Positions 16,944 to 26,102 of a stretch of 61,828 nucleotides of DNA are shown one piece after another (within the stretch, counting starts at the first letter, position 1; each line of letters opens with the position of its first letter). The notes beneath the pieces were generated by a model. It searched no databases. It was not told the origin of the DNA and worked only from the letters and a program-made list of their open reading frames with translations. Origin of the DNA: Clostridium guangxiense (lineage in GTDB: Bacteria > Bacillota > Clostridia > Clostridiales > Clostridiaceae); contig NZ_JAJNKE010000007.1 of NCBI RefSeq assembly GCF_021043395.1, positions 1 to 61,828 on the forward strand, given 5' to 3'. The translations under genes and the position numbers were made by a program.

Positions 16944-16972
16944 ATTATATTACTTCTTATAATTAGTGTCAA
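16944..16972 (-). promoter_or_regulatory. Promoter of the aspS T-box transcript
   Basis: TTGACA (16967-16972), 17 bases, TATAAT (16944-16949) on the minus strand; predicted start near 16937, about 860 bases before the aspS start codon. Confidence 0.85.
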
Positions 16973-17001
16973 TGATAAAATTATAATTTCATGAATTTTT
17001 A

Positions 17002-18111
17002 TTAAATCACAGTTTCTATAATCTTACCATCACTTAAACTTATTATTCCACCGCCAGTACTATCTCCAAACATACAAACATAGGTACCTTTAAAAGAAAA
17101 TCTTTTTCCTGTTTTTATATTTAGTATTATTCCTTTTTCATTATCTACTGTATATATATCTCCAAGATCTGAAACATATATGTGTTTTGAATCAACTTTG
17201 GTCTTTAATGTAATTTTGTTCCAATTGCCTTTAACCGCTGTTATTTTATTAGAGCTGCCTTCTGCCTTTCCTGTAGAAATATCACATGTATAAATTGCAT
17301 TAATCTTACCATTCACAAACTTACCTACATAAACTATTCCATTGTCATCTACGTAAAGAAGCTTTAAACCAGTCACTCCTTGTATTTGAAGCGGCTGAGT
17401 ACGCCATACATCTTTTTTAACTTCATGTGCTGCATAAATTTTTTTATCAACCTCATCTTCAAATACAACTACATTTTCAGCTTTAAAAATATAATAATTG
17501 CCTATGTTATGTATTGGCAAATCCATTTTTTTTATCCCAGTTGATATATCCAATTTTTTTAAAAAACTGTAGTTTTTAGAACCATTTTCAGTAATTTTTA
17601 AGTATATTAATGTGTTTTTATTGTTTTGCTGAATCCCAGTAATCTTATAATTGCTGTTAATAGGATAAGATTTCCATTCATTATTAACATCCAAATTTTT
17701 AATTAATTTATTTTCCTTTGTTTCCTTTGGATCATATGTTGAAACCTTTATATCAGCATTCTTTCTTTCTATAACCATAAGTTTATCATCACTTGACATC
17801 CAGTTTATACTTACATTTTCTATGGGCACATTTAATTTAATAACATTATCCTTATTATCCTTCATTGTTATAACATGAATTGAATTTTTTAAATAATACG
17901 ATACAAATTTTCCAGTAGAAGACGCCTCAATATTACGTGCATCATATGGAATATCGGCTTTAACATTTGTCTTTTTTTCACTTGGCACATCAATTCTTTT
18001 GTAAGTAATCTTTTTATCTCTTGTGTAAAAGTTATTAAAATAAAGAAGTACTACAGATTGAATTGCCAAGGAAATAAGTACCCAAATAATTACCTTCGTT
18101 ACTTTTTTCAT
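17002..18111 (-). CDS. Membrane-anchored predicted beta-propeller protein
   Basis: A 369-residue protein of no family I can name. One N-terminal membrane helix (residues 7-27) is followed by a long, mostly beta extracellular part with repeated blades of about 40-45 residues (for example WMSSDDKLMVIER, YVDDNGIVYVGKFVNG, YVSDLGDIYTVDNEKG), which suggests a propeller. No enzymatic motif is visible. It starts 15 bases after the phosphodiester glycosidase gene and probably shares its transcript, so an envelope role is likely. Confidence 0.7.
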   Translation of the reverse strand: MKKVTKVIIWVLISLAIQSVVLLYFNNFYTRDKKITYKRIDVPSEKKTNVKADIPYDARNIEASSTGKFVSYYLKNSIHVITMKDNKDNVIKLNVPIENVSINWMSSDDKLMVIERKNADIKVSTYDPKETKENKLIKNLDVNNEWKSYPINSNYKITGIQQNNKNTLIYLKITENGSKNYSFLKKLDISTGIKKMDLPIHNIGNYYIFKAENVVVFEDEVDKKIYAAHEVKKDVWRTQPLQIQGVTGLKLLYVDDNGIVYVGKFVNGKINAIYTCDISTGKAEGSSNKITAVKGNWNKITLKTKVDSKHIYVSDLGDIYTVDNEKGIILNIKTGKRFSFKGTYVCMFGDSTGGGIISLSDGKIIETVI

Positions 18112-18126
18112 ATTGTCTTCACCTCA

Positions 18127-19128
18127 CTAACGTTCTACATACAATATATCTGGCACAGCTCTTTCGCCAGTAGCACTAGAAGGATTATTTATAACTTCGC
18201 CATTATAATACATTGTTGTAGAACCTCCTCCATCAAGACACACCGCATTAACTGCACCAAAACTTCTCATTATTCTTTGTACATCCTTGAGATTCGCTCC
18301 TAATTTTAGTCCCTGCCTTCCATCAACAGTTAAAAATATAATACTTTTGTCTTCTGCCTGCCCTATAACCGTTCTTGGACTAAATCCATCCATTCCATCA
18401 TCCTGTATATGATCCTTACCATCTTTTATAATATATGGTCCTGTTACAAAGGCATTCTTTATGTTATCTTTAATAAGCTCATTGGGAGAGTATTTTTTTC
18501 CAACAGAAAGATTACCGTATGCATCAATACTCATTACATCATCCATTTTTTCATCCCACTTACTTTTATTCTTAGGATAAACTATTCTTCCATCAGAAAT
18601 AACAAACCCCGTTGGAATTGCCCCTGTTCCATTTCCAGATGTATCCACATAATATCCTCCATTCATTGCAATAAGCGCATTGTATCTTTTAGCTATATCA
18701 TGTGTTGTATCTCCTACATATCCTATTTTATTTGCGTACCCTATTTTAACTCTTTTAGGATTTTTAATTACATAAACAATGGCATTGTAATCACTAACTG
18801 TAGGATCATATCTTATAACTCCATCATTGTTATAACTCACTTTTACACGCTCAACTTTTTTATTGTCAATGGCATTTTCAGCTTTATTTTCTTCTTTTAT
18901 TATTGCGTTTATTTTAGCATCACTAAAAAACCATTTTGCTATGTATTGATGCGAACCTGTAGCCATAATAGTACTAACTATAGCATTTCTTACATTTTTA
19001 AATGGTCCGTAAAGAGCAACCGGTAAAGCAGTCACAGCAGTAAATATAAATTCAAACAAAATAAATACAATTAAATTTCTAATTTTATTTTTTCTTTTTT
19101 TACTCCTTGAATTCTCACTTCTTCCCAT
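18127..19128 (-). CDS. Phosphodiester glycosidase (NAGPA-like) family protein
   Basis: A 333-residue protein with an N-terminal membrane helix near residues 15-40 and a C-terminal NAGPA/DUF2233-type domain (about 125-330). Typical marks are ALIAMNGGYY, PTGFVISDGRIV, FSPRTVIGQ, IIFLTVDGRQ and the closing CLDGGGSTTMYYNGEVIN. Family members cleave sugar phosphodiesters or act in exopolysaccharide metabolism on the cell surface. Its own promoter is TTGACT-N17-TAATAT (19175-19203). The propeller-like protein gene follows. Confidence 0.85.
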   Translation of the reverse strand: MGRSENSRSKKRKNKIRNLIVFILFEFIFTAVTALPVALYGPFKNVRNAIVSTIMATGSHQYIAKWFFSDAKINAIIKEENKAENAIDNKKVERVKVSYNNDGVIRYDPTVSDYNAIVYVIKNPKRVKIGYANKIGYVGDTTHDIAKRYNALIAMNGGYYVDTSGNGTGAIPTGFVISDGRIVYPKNKSKWDEKMDDVMSIDAYGNLSVGKKYSPNELIKDNIKNAFVTGPYIIKDGKDHIQDDGMDGFSPRTVIGQAEDKSIIFLTVDGRQGLKLGANLKDVQRIMRSFGAVNAVCLDGGGSTTMYYNGEVINNPSSATGERAVPDILYVER

Positions 19129-19174
19129 AATTATTCCTTTCTATATAAATAATGTAAATATTTTCATACATATA

Positions 19175-19203
19175 ATATTAATTTTAAATAAGCTTCAAGT
19201 CAA
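19175..19203 (-). promoter_or_regulatory. Promoter of the NAGPA-like gene
   Basis: TTGACT (19198-19203), 17 bases, TAATAT (19175-19180) on the minus strand, downstream of small RNA copy B. The gap 19129-19431 otherwise holds the small RNA and a short TATGTTTTAAAACAAAGCC palindrome at about 19247-19266. Confidence 0.7.
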
Positions 19204-19265
19204 GATTTTTAATCGTTGTCCTTATAAAATTGTTATAAAAATAGACTATGTTTTAAAACAAAGCC

Positions 19266-19347
19266 TAAAAATAAAAACAGTTGGATAGGGGGACTAGCCA
19301 ACTGTTTTCATATAAAATGCAATCATGAGGGATTTATATATTCACTT
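19266..19347 (-). ncRNA. Candidate small RNA, copy B
   Basis: Promoter TTGTAA (19376-19381), 16 bases, TATAAG (19354-19359). The RNA begins AGCAAGTGAATATA, has AAATCCCTCATGA, and ends in the hairpin AAAACAGTTGG / CCAACTGTTTT (19274-19308) whose loop contains AGTCCCCCTAT, followed by a T-rich tail TTATTTTT. The loop, the 5' start and the promoter layout match copy A at 14340-14417, while the stem differs by compensating changes (CAGCTGG/CCAGCTG versus CAGTTGG/CCAACTG). That covariation supports a functional RNA. It ends well before the promoter of the next gene. Confidence 0.65.
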
Positions 19348-19431
19348 GCTATACTTATATGGTAACCTATTATTGTTACAATAAGAAATACAAATTATTA
19401 ACAAATTTAAAACTTTTTATTTTCTATAAAA

Positions 19432-21567
19432 TTACTGCTCTTTAATGATAACTGCACCATAATTATTCATTTTAAGAGTATATACAGTTTTTTCTTTAGT
19501 ATTTGGCTTTATCCCAAACACATTATTTAAAACTTTTTCTTTAAGCAGAGTCTTCATAAGCTCCTTACTGATTTCTATTCCATAGGCAGCTAAAGCATTT
19601 TTCCATGAAGTAAATTTACATCCAGATTTCCAATTACTGCAATAAAATGCTTTTGAATTCTCTAGAATATCTCCCCCTTCGCATAAAGGGCACTTACCTA
19701 AAACCTCCGCAGGCTTTTTGTTAGCAGGCAGCTTATTTTTACTACTGTCCTCAAATACGATTGATCTATTCATCTTAGCAGATTCCTGTATTATGTATCT
19801 CACATATCTTTGAATACTCTGCATAAATCTTTCAGACGCCATCTTTCCTCTTGCAATAGAAGTAAGACCTTTTTCCCATCTTCCTGTAGTTTCTGGAGAT
19901 TTTAATTCTGGCGGAACAATTTCTATAAGCTTCATGCCTTTATCTGTTGGCTGCAATGCCTTTCCTTTTCTTTTTATATATCCAACGCTTATGAGCCTTT
20001 CGATTATAGCTGCTCTTGTTGCTGGTGTACCTATTCCGCCTTCTTTAAGTTGTTCTCTAAGTTCTTCATCCTCAACAAAACGGCCTGCATTCTCCATAGC
20101 TGAAAGAAGAGAGGCCTCATTATATGCGCTTGGAGGTTTAGTTTTTTTCTGTTGAATTTCAGTTTCTTTAACCTCCACTTTATCGTTCTTCTTAACCTTT
20201 GGAAGTTCATCATCTTCTTCGCCCTTTTTAGACTTACCATCATCTTTATAAAATTCCATCCATCCCAGCTTTAATATTGTTTTTCCTCTTGTTAGAAAGT
20301 CTTCATTACAAACCTCAGTGGTTATTTTAGTTATGGTATATTCATAGTTAGGATAAAATACGCACATAAACCTTTTTACTATGAGATCATAGGCTTTAAA
20401 CTCATCCTTACTAAGACTTTGAATATTCGGCTTCACATCAGTAGGTATTATGGCATGATGGTCTGTGACCTTAGAGTCGTCTATAATCCTCTTCGTAAAA
20501 GGAAGCTTTTTCATGCTTAGAAGATTTGCTGAAAACTCCTTATAAGGCTCAATATTGAGTTTTGCTATAGTATTTTTAACTTTATTAACCATGTCATGGC
20601 TTAAATATCTACTATCTGTTCTGGGATATGTAACCATTTTTCTTTTTTCATATAAATTTTGAATGATATCTAAAGTTTTCTGAGCAGAAAATCCAAATTT
20701 TTTATTACAATCTCTTTGAAGTTCAGTTAAGTCATATAAAAGTGGTGGCACTTGCTTTTTCTTATTATTTTCTACGCTTATTACCTTACCGTCGTTTCCC
20801 TTAACCTTATTTGAAATTTCCTGAGCTTTTTTAATATCGACTATTTTTGTTTCTTTTGTCTCTTTATCAAACCAGGTTCCTTTAAATCCATCAAATTCAG
20901 CATTTACTTCCCAATAATCCTTTGGGACAAAATTGTTTATTTCTTTTTGTCTCTCCGTCATTATTGCAAGTGTTGGAGTTTGAACTCTTCCAACGCTCAA
21001 AAGCACGTTATACTTTAATGTATATGCACGGCTTGCATTCATTCCAACAAGCCAATCAGCTTCAGATCTGCATTTTGCTGAATAATAAAGATTATCATAT
21101 TCACTTCCAGGCTTTATGCTTTCAAAACCTTCCTTTATAGCTTCATCCGTCATACTAGATATCCATAATCTATTAAATGGCTTAATACATCCCGCCGCTT
21201 CATAAGTATATCTAAAGATAAGTTCTCCTTCTCTTCCCGCATCTGTTGCACATATAAGAGATGATATATCTGCTCTATTCATCAAGGTTTTAAGTATATC
21301 AAACTGTTTTTTTGTATCCTCTATGGGTTTTATCTTCATCACTTCGGGTATTATTGGCAAAGTATCGAATCTCCACTTTTTATAAATAGGATTATACTCT
21401 TCTGGCTCCCACAAGGTCACCAAATGTCCCACTGCCCAGGTCACAATATATTTGTTCCCTATAAGACATCCTTCCCCTTTGGTTCTACAATTTAATACCC
21501 GTGCTATATCTCTTCCAACAGATGGTTTTTCAGAAACCACCAAAACTTTTTCCATGAAATCACTCAT
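19432..21567 (-). CDS. topB: DNA topoisomerase III
   Basis: A 711-residue type IA topoisomerase. The TOPRIM part is at the N-terminus (VVSEKPSVGRDIARVL at 10-25; acidic DAGREGELIFR at 109-119). The catalytic Tyr is residue 314 in MVTYPRTDSRYL. A C-terminal four-Cys zinc-ribbon-like motif (CPLCEGG...FYCSNWKSGC) lies near 626-648. It relaxes and decatenates negatively supercoiled DNA. Start is uncertain between M1 and M5, as neither has a good ribosome site. No clear terminator follows; small RNA copy B lies 50 bases past the stop. Confidence 0.93.
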   Translation of the reverse strand: MSDFMEKVLVVSEKPSVGRDIARVLNCRTKGEGCLIGNKYIVTWAVGHLVTLWEPEEYNPIYKKWRFDTLPIIPEVMKIKPIEDTKKQFDILKTLMNRADISSLICATDAGREGELIFRYTYEAAGCIKPFNRLWISSMTDEAIKEGFESIKPGSEYDNLYYSAKCRSEADWLVGMNASRAYTLKYNVLLSVGRVQTPTLAIMTERQKEINNFVPKDYWEVNAEFDGFKGTWFDKETKETKIVDIKKAQEISNKVKGNDGKVISVENNKKKQVPPLLYDLTELQRDCNKKFGFSAQKTLDIIQNLYEKRKMVTYPRTDSRYLSHDMVNKVKNTIAKLNIEPYKEFSANLLSMKKLPFTKRIIDDSKVTDHHAIIPTDVKPNIQSLSKDEFKAYDLIVKRFMCVFYPNYEYTITKITTEVCNEDFLTRGKTILKLGWMEFYKDDGKSKKGEEDDELPKVKKNDKVEVKETEIQQKKTKPPSAYNEASLLSAMENAGRFVEDEELREQLKEGGIGTPATRAAIIERLISVGYIKRKGKALQPTDKGMKLIEIVPPELKSPETTGRWEKGLTSIARGKMASERFMQSIQRYVRYIIQESAKMNRSIVFEDSSKNKLPANKKPAEVLGKCPLCEGGDILENSKAFYCSNWKSGCKFTSWKNALAAYGIEISKELMKTLLKEKVLNNVFGIKPNTKEKTVYTLKMNNYGAVIIKEQ

Positions 21568-21667
21568 TTCTAAAAATTGTACCCGCTTTAATTATGGGCA
21601 CAATTTAAAATTACAATCATACTTAATTATATATTTTTAAGCACGAATATTCAACTTTAGTGTACCA

Positions 21668-21922
21668 TTATTCCTTATCAAACACTGCTGCCATCTCATC
21701 AAGTGCTAGTGCTTCATCTGGTCCAGATGCCGTGATTTTTATTTGTGCCCCACAATTTGCTCCTAAAGCAAGTACATTAATTATACTTTTACTATCTGCC
21801 TTTTTGCCATTAAACTCTATAAATATGTCAGATTTAAACCCAGATGCCTTTTTTACTACAAGGGTAACAACTCTTGCATGAAGTCCTAATTTGTTCTTTA
21901 TTACTACATTCTTAAAAACCAT
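21668..21922 (-). CDS. HPr-like phosphocarrier protein
   Basis: An 84-residue HPr-fold protein with both regulatory sites in place: His15 in KLGLHARVV (PEP-dependent phosphorylation) and Ser46 in DSKSIIN (HPr kinase site). The Pro usually found at 18 in the HARPA motif is Val. It could serve sugar PTS transfer or, like Crh, mainly signalling. Crh lacks His15, so this is closer to true HPr. It is a single gene, not in a pts operon, with a cre-like site at its predicted transcription start. Confidence 0.88.
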   Translation of the reverse strand: MVFKNVVIKNKLGLHARVVTLVVKKASGFKSDIFIEFNGKKADSKSIINVLALGANCGAQIKITASGPDEALALDEMAAVFDKE

Positions 21923-21948
21923 AACTTATCCCCCAACATATATTTTTA

Positions 21949-21996
21949 TGAAAACGTTTGCTAGCTTTATTATAAGCATAGGCTATTGATTTACAA
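21949..21996 (-). promoter_or_regulatory. Promoter and cre-like site of the HPr-like gene
   Basis: TTGTAA (21991-21996), 16 bases, TATAAT (21969-21974) on the minus strand. AGCAAACGTTTTCA (21949-21962) sits at about +1 and matches most of the CcpA cre consensus, so CcpA repression is plausible. Confidence 0.55.
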
Positions 21997-22033
21997 TAGT
22001 CAATATAATACACGCTTTTTTGTAAAAAATTAC

Positions 22034-22073
22034 AAAAAAATTAGCCATTATGTTTATCATATATAGCTAATTT
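22034..22073 (-). terminator. Terminator of the fatty-acid operon
   Basis: Stem AAATTAGC / GCTAATTT with a 20-base loop, then a T run on the minus strand, 34 bases past the accA stop. Confidence 0.75.
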
Positions 22074-22106
22074 TAGGCATATAACTTTATTATTATTAAT
22101 AATTAA

Positions 22107-22919
22107 TTACTCCATATATTTCCCAATTTTTCTAAATTTATCATATCTCTTTTCTATAAGTTCATCTGTACCTTCGCAGCATAATTCATTTATATCTTCA
22201 ATTAAGTTTCTTTTTAACGTTTCTGCGACACTAAGAACATCACTCTGTGCTCCGCCTTTAGGCTCATCTATAACCTTATCTATTATTTCATAGTGCATTA
22301 AATCCTGAGCAGTTATTTTCATAACCTCGGCAGCCTCTCTAGCTTTTGTAGCATCTTTCCATAATATACTTGCAAAGCCTTCTGGAGATAGAAGCGAATA
22401 TACAGAGTTTTCAAGCATCCATACTTCATCTGCTACTGCCATTGCCAGAGCTCCACCACTTCCTCCTTCACCTATTACAATTGAAATTATAGGTGTTTTT
22501 AGATTTGCCATGGTTATAAGGTTTTTAGCTATAGCTTCACCCTGTCCTCTCTCTTCGGCACCAATTCCACAATATGCTCCTGATGTATCTACAAAACATA
22601 TAACAGGTCTATTAAATTTCTCAGCTTGCTTCATAAGTCTTAAAGCCTTTCTATAGCCTTCTGGATATGGCATACCAAAGTTTCTTTCAACATTCTCCTT
22701 GGTATTTCTACCCTTCTGCTGACCAATTACTGTCACACTTCTACCTGCAAGTTTTGCTATTCCACCAACAATAGCTGGATCATCTCTATATCCTCTATCC
22801 CCGTGAAGTTCAATAAACGAATCAAATATTTCACTTATATAATCTAAAGACGTAGGTCTTTCTATCGCCCTTGAAATAGTAAGTTTCTCCCATGGTGTCA
22901 AACTCTTCTTTATATTCAT
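22107..22919 (-). CDS. accA: Acetyl-CoA carboxylase carboxyltransferase, alpha subunit
   Basis: A 270-residue subunit that, with AccD, moves CO2 from carboxybiotin to acetyl-CoA, giving malonyl-CoA in the cytosol. Marks: [20 protein letters not shown] at the N-terminus, [26 protein letters not shown], and the oxyanion region [12 protein letters not shown] near 175-186. AGGAGGTGAT before ATG 22919 decides the start over a longer frame running into accD. Last gene of the fab/acc operon, 4 bases after accD. Confidence 0.95.
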   Translation of the reverse strand: MNIKKSLTPWEKLTISRAIERPTSLDYISEIFDSFIELHGDRGYRDDPAIVGGIAKLAGRSVTVIGQQKGRNTKENVERNFGMPYPEGYRKALRLMKQAEKFNRPVICFVDTSGAYCGIGAEERGQGEAIAKNLITMANLKTPIISIVIGEGGSGGALAMAVADEVWMLENSVYSLLSPEGFASILWKDATKAREAAEVMKITAQDLMHYEIIDKVIDEPKGGAQSDVLSVAETLKRNLIEDINELCCEGTDELIEKRYDKFRKIGKYME

Positions 22920-22923
22920 CCTA

Positions 22924-23790
22924 TCACCTCCTAGCATGCATCTCTAAAATTTTTCCTAAGACTTCTTTTAATTTTTTTCTTTCCACAATTTTATCTACAA
23001 AACCATGTTTAAAAAGAAATTCTGAGGTTTGAAAATCCTCTGGAAGCTTTTGATTTATAGTCTGCTCGATTACTCTTCTTCCTGCAAAACCAACAAGTGT
23101 TTTAGGTTCTGCAATTATGATATCTCCAAGCATTGCAAAACTTGCCGTTACACCACCTGTTGTTGGATCTGTCAAAATGGATATATACAAGAGTCCATTT
23201 TCATCATGTTTTGCAAGTGCAGCACTTGTTTTTGCCATTTGCATTAGTGAAAACATACCCTCTTGCATTCTCGCTCCACCAGATGTCGTAAAAATTATTA
23301 CCGGAAGCTTTTCTTCGGTGGATTTTTCTATTGCTCTCGTTATTTTTTCTCCCACAACAGAGCCCATACTTCCCATCATAAAATTGCTATCCATAACAGC
23401 TATAACCGCTTTCTGCCCATATATATCCCCTCTGCCTGTAACCACAGCATCCTTTAATCCAGTCTTTTCCTGCATGTTTTTTATTTTATCTTCGTATTTA
23501 TCAAAATCAAGTGGATTAACGGCTGACATATTAGCATCAAATTCTTCAAAAGTACCCTCATCAACTATCATGTCTATTCTTTCTCTAGCATTCACTCTAA
23601 AGTGCCCATTACATTTAGGGCAAACCTTAAAATTATCTTGTACATCATTTTTATACAGAATACTCCCACACTTTGGGCATTTAACCCACATGCCATTAGG
23701 TATAACCGGCAAATTATTTTCTGTATTTTGAAGCTCATTAAGCCTCTCGCTGCTTACAGTTATATATTTTTTCTTTTTAAACAGAGACAT
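22924..23790 (-). CDS. accD: Acetyl-CoA carboxylase carboxyltransferase, beta subunit
   Basis: A 288-residue subunit with the typical N-terminal four-Cys zinc ribbon ([13 protein letters not shown]...VCPKCNGHF near 38-63) and crotonase-like core containing [23 protein letters not shown] and [16 protein letters not shown]. It partners AccA, whose gene follows by 4 bases, and follows accC by one base. Confidence 0.96.
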   Translation of the reverse strand: MSLFKKKKYITVSSERLNELQNTENNLPVIPNGMWVKCPKCGSILYKNDVQDNFKVCPKCNGHFRVNARERIDMIVDEGTFEEFDANMSAVNPLDFDKYEDKIKNMQEKTGLKDAVVTGRGDIYGQKAVIAVMDSNFMMGSMGSVVGEKITRAIEKSTEEKLPVIIFTTSGGARMQEGMFSLMQMAKTSAALAKHDENGLLYISILTDPTTGGVTASFAMLGDIIIAEPKTLVGFAGRRVIEQTINQKLPEDFQTSEFLFKHGFVDKIVERKKLKEVLGKILEMHARR

Positions 23791-23791
23791 T

Positions 23792-25129
23792 TTATACCTC
23801 CTTCTCTATGAAACTTGTATCATACTTACCTGATACGAATTTTGGATTATTTATAAGATCATATTGAAAATCTATATTTGTATCAACACCATCTATTATA
23901 AATTCTCCAAGAGCTCTCTCCATCTTGTTTATAGCCTCATATCTATCTTTGCCATAAACCATTAACTTACCAATCATAGAGTCATAATTCGGTGGTATAT
24001 CATATCCCTGATAAACAGCTGTATCAAGTCTTACACCTGGTCCACCTGGAACATTAAAATATTTTATTTTCCCTGGAGAAGGCATGAAGCCTTTCTTTGG
24101 ATTTTCTGCATTTATACGACACTCAATAGCATGCCCTTGTATCTTTATATCTTCTTGTTTAAATGATAATTCCTCTTCGCTGGCAATTTTTATCTGTTCT
24201 TTAACAAGATCAATTCCTGTAACAAGCTCTGTAATGCCATGTTCAACTTGTATTCTGGTATTCATTTCCATAAAATAGTAGTTATTATGTTTATCCAGCA
24301 AAAATTCTATAGTACCAGCATTTTTATAGTTAACAGCCTTTGCAGCTTTAACTGCAACTTCTCCCATTTCACATCTAAGTTCTTCAGTCATAATAGGAGA
24401 TGGTGCTTCTTCAAGTACTTTTTGATTTCTTCTTTGCATTGAGCAGTCTCTTTCTCCAAGATAAACTACATTTCCATGTAAGTCTCCAAGTATTTGAAAC
24501 TCAATATGTCTTGGCTCTTCTATAAACTTTTCCATGTACATAGTATCATCACCGAAGGCTGCTTTTGCTTCAGCTTTAGCTGTTCTAAAGGCTTTTATAA
24601 TTTCACTTTCTTCTTTTACTATTCTTATGCCTTTTCCTCCACCTCCAGCAGACGCCTTCAGCATAACAGGATATCCTATTTTCTTCGCCTCAGCTACAAC
24701 TTGCTCTTCAGTATCTACTGTTCCATTTACTCCAGGAATAACTGGTACTCCTGCATTTATCATCATTTCTCTAGCTTTAGCCTTATTGCCTGCGTTTTCA
24801 ATTGTTTCAGCATCGGGTCCTATGAAAACTATATTACATTCACTGCACATTCTTGCAAACTTTCCATTTTCGGATAAGAATCCGAAGCCTGGATGAATAG
24901 CTTGAGCACCAGTAAGAACTGTAGCACTTATTATATTTTCCATGTTAAGATAACTATCTTTTGACTTAGCAGGTCCAATACAAACCGCTTGATCCGCTAA
25001 GTAAACATGCATTGATTCTTTATCAGCCTCTGAATACACTGCCACTGTTTCTATTCCAAGTTCTCTACATGCTCTTATTATTCTAACTGCTATTTCACCT
25101 CTATTAGCAATTAAAACTTTATTAATCAT
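23792..25129 (-). CDS. accC: Biotin carboxylase
   Basis: A 445-residue ATP-grasp enzyme that carboxylates the biotin on AccB using bicarbonate and ATP. Marks: [17 protein letters not shown] at the N-terminus, the Gly-rich loop [14 protein letters not shown] near 159-172, [33 protein letters not shown] near 288-303, and ECRINAENP. Full family length. Confidence 0.97.
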   Translation of the reverse strand: MINKVLIANRGEIAVRIIRACRELGIETVAVYSEADKESMHVYLADQAVCIGPAKSKDSYLNMENIISATVLTGAQAIHPGFGFLSENGKFARMCSECNIVFIGPDAETIENAGNKAKAREMMINAGVPVIPGVNGTVDTEEQVVAEAKKIGYPVMLKASAGGGGKGIRIVKEESEIIKAFRTAKAEAKAAFGDDTMYMEKFIEEPRHIEFQILGDLHGNVVYLGERDCSMQRRNQKVLEEAPSPIMTEELRCEMGEVAVKAAKAVNYKNAGTIEFLLDKHNNYYFMEMNTRIQVEHGITELVTGIDLVKEQIKIASEEELSFKQEDIKIQGHAIECRINAENPKKGFMPSPGKIKYFNVPGGPGVRLDTAVYQGYDIPPNYDSMIGKLMVYGKDRYEAINKMERALGEFIIDGVDTNIDFQYDLINNPKFVSGKYDTSFIEKEV

Positions 25130-25147
25130 ATTACTCGCTCCATTTCC

Positions 25148-25573
25148 TTACACTATCATAAATGTAATTTCGGCTTCTACTGCCTTCTCTCCATTAACAG
25201 TTGCTACTCCTTTGCCAATTCCAGCTGGTCCTTTAACTTTAACAATTTCAATTTCTAATTTTAAAACGTCACCAGGAACCACCATTCTTCTAAATTTAGC
25301 ATTTTTTATCCCTCCAAGTATAGGCTTTTTCCCCTTATACTTATCTAAGCTTAAAATTGCAACTCCTCCAAGTTGTGCTAGAGCCTCAACCATAAGAACT
25401 CCTGGCATTATTGGTTTTCCTGGATAGTGTCCCTGAAAAATCTGTTCATTCATAGTAACATTTTTATATCCAACTGCTCTTTTTCCAGGTTCAATTTCCT
25501 CAACTCTATCTATTAAAAGCATTGGATATCTATGAGGAATAATTTCCATAATCTGTTCTATATTTAAACTCAT
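25148..25573 (-). CDS. fabZ: 3-hydroxyacyl-ACP dehydratase
   Basis: A 141-residue hot-dog fold dehydratase forming trans-2-enoyl-ACP. The catalytic His is in QGHYPGKPIMPGVLMVEALA, with Glu in the same helix, and the N-terminal HRYPMLLIDRV is typical. A GTG three codons upstream gives a longer frame, but GGAGG stands 12 bases before ATG 25573, so that start is preferred. Placed between accB and accC. Confidence 0.95.
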   Translation of the reverse strand: MSLNIEQIMEIIPHRYPMLLIDRVEEIEPGKRAVGYKNVTMNEQIFQGHYPGKPIMPGVLMVEALAQLGGVAILSLDKYKGKKPILGGIKNAKFRRMVVPGDVLKLEIEIVKVKGPAGIGKGVATVNGEKAVEAEITFMIV

Positions 25574-25593
25574 TAAAAACACCTGCCTCCAAT

Positions 25594-26070
25594 TTACTTC
25601 AAAGCTATTTTAAATAGTTCCTGACCATATTCCACCATCTGTTCATCTTCTACTAATATTTCTACTATCTCACCATCTACTTCTGCTTCTATTTCATTCA
25701 TAAGTTTCATTGCTTCTATTATACAAAGAGCATCACCCTTTTTAACCTTAGATCCAACTTTAACAAAAGCTTCTGTATCAGGGCTTGATGAAGCATAGAA
25801 AGTACCGACTATAGGTGAAACAACTGAAACTATGTTTTCATCCTGAACCTTTTTACTTTGATCCTCTTTCTTTTCTACTGTTTCTATTACAGCTTCATCC
25901 TGCTTATTTTCAGCTTCAGATAGAACGCATTCTTCGTTTTTTACTTTAGGCTCATCATTGTCATTTCCCTTTTTCATTGTTATTCTCATTCCTTCAGTCT
26001 CTATTTCAAGGAATGTAAGCCCAGACTCACCGGCTGTCTTAATAATCTGCTCTATAGCCTTATAATCCAT
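25594..26070 (-). CDS. accB: Biotin carboxyl carrier protein
   Basis: A 158-residue BCCP. The N-terminus ([20 protein letters not shown]) is the usual association domain, then an acidic Glu/Lys/Asp-rich linker at about 40-80, and a biotinyl domain with the lysine in [13 protein letters not shown] near 122-134. ATG 26070 is preferred over a GTG four codons upstream that lies directly against the ribosome site AGGGAAG. Confidence 0.95.
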   Translation of the reverse strand: MDYKAIEQIIKTAGESGLTFLEIETEGMRITMKKGNDNDEPKVKNEECVLSEAENKQDEAVIETVEKKEDQSKKVQDENIVSVVSPIVGTFYASSSPDTEAFVKVGSKVKKGDALCIIEAMKLMNEIEAEVDGEIVEILVEDEQMVEYGQELFKIALK

Positions 26071-26102
26071 ATTATTTAACACTTCCCTTATATCTGCTTA
26101 AA

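Noticed and set aside
23029-24896. Plus-strand frames over accD and accC
   Set aside because: Antisense to complete, well-conserved acc genes; no start signals or recognisable protein features.
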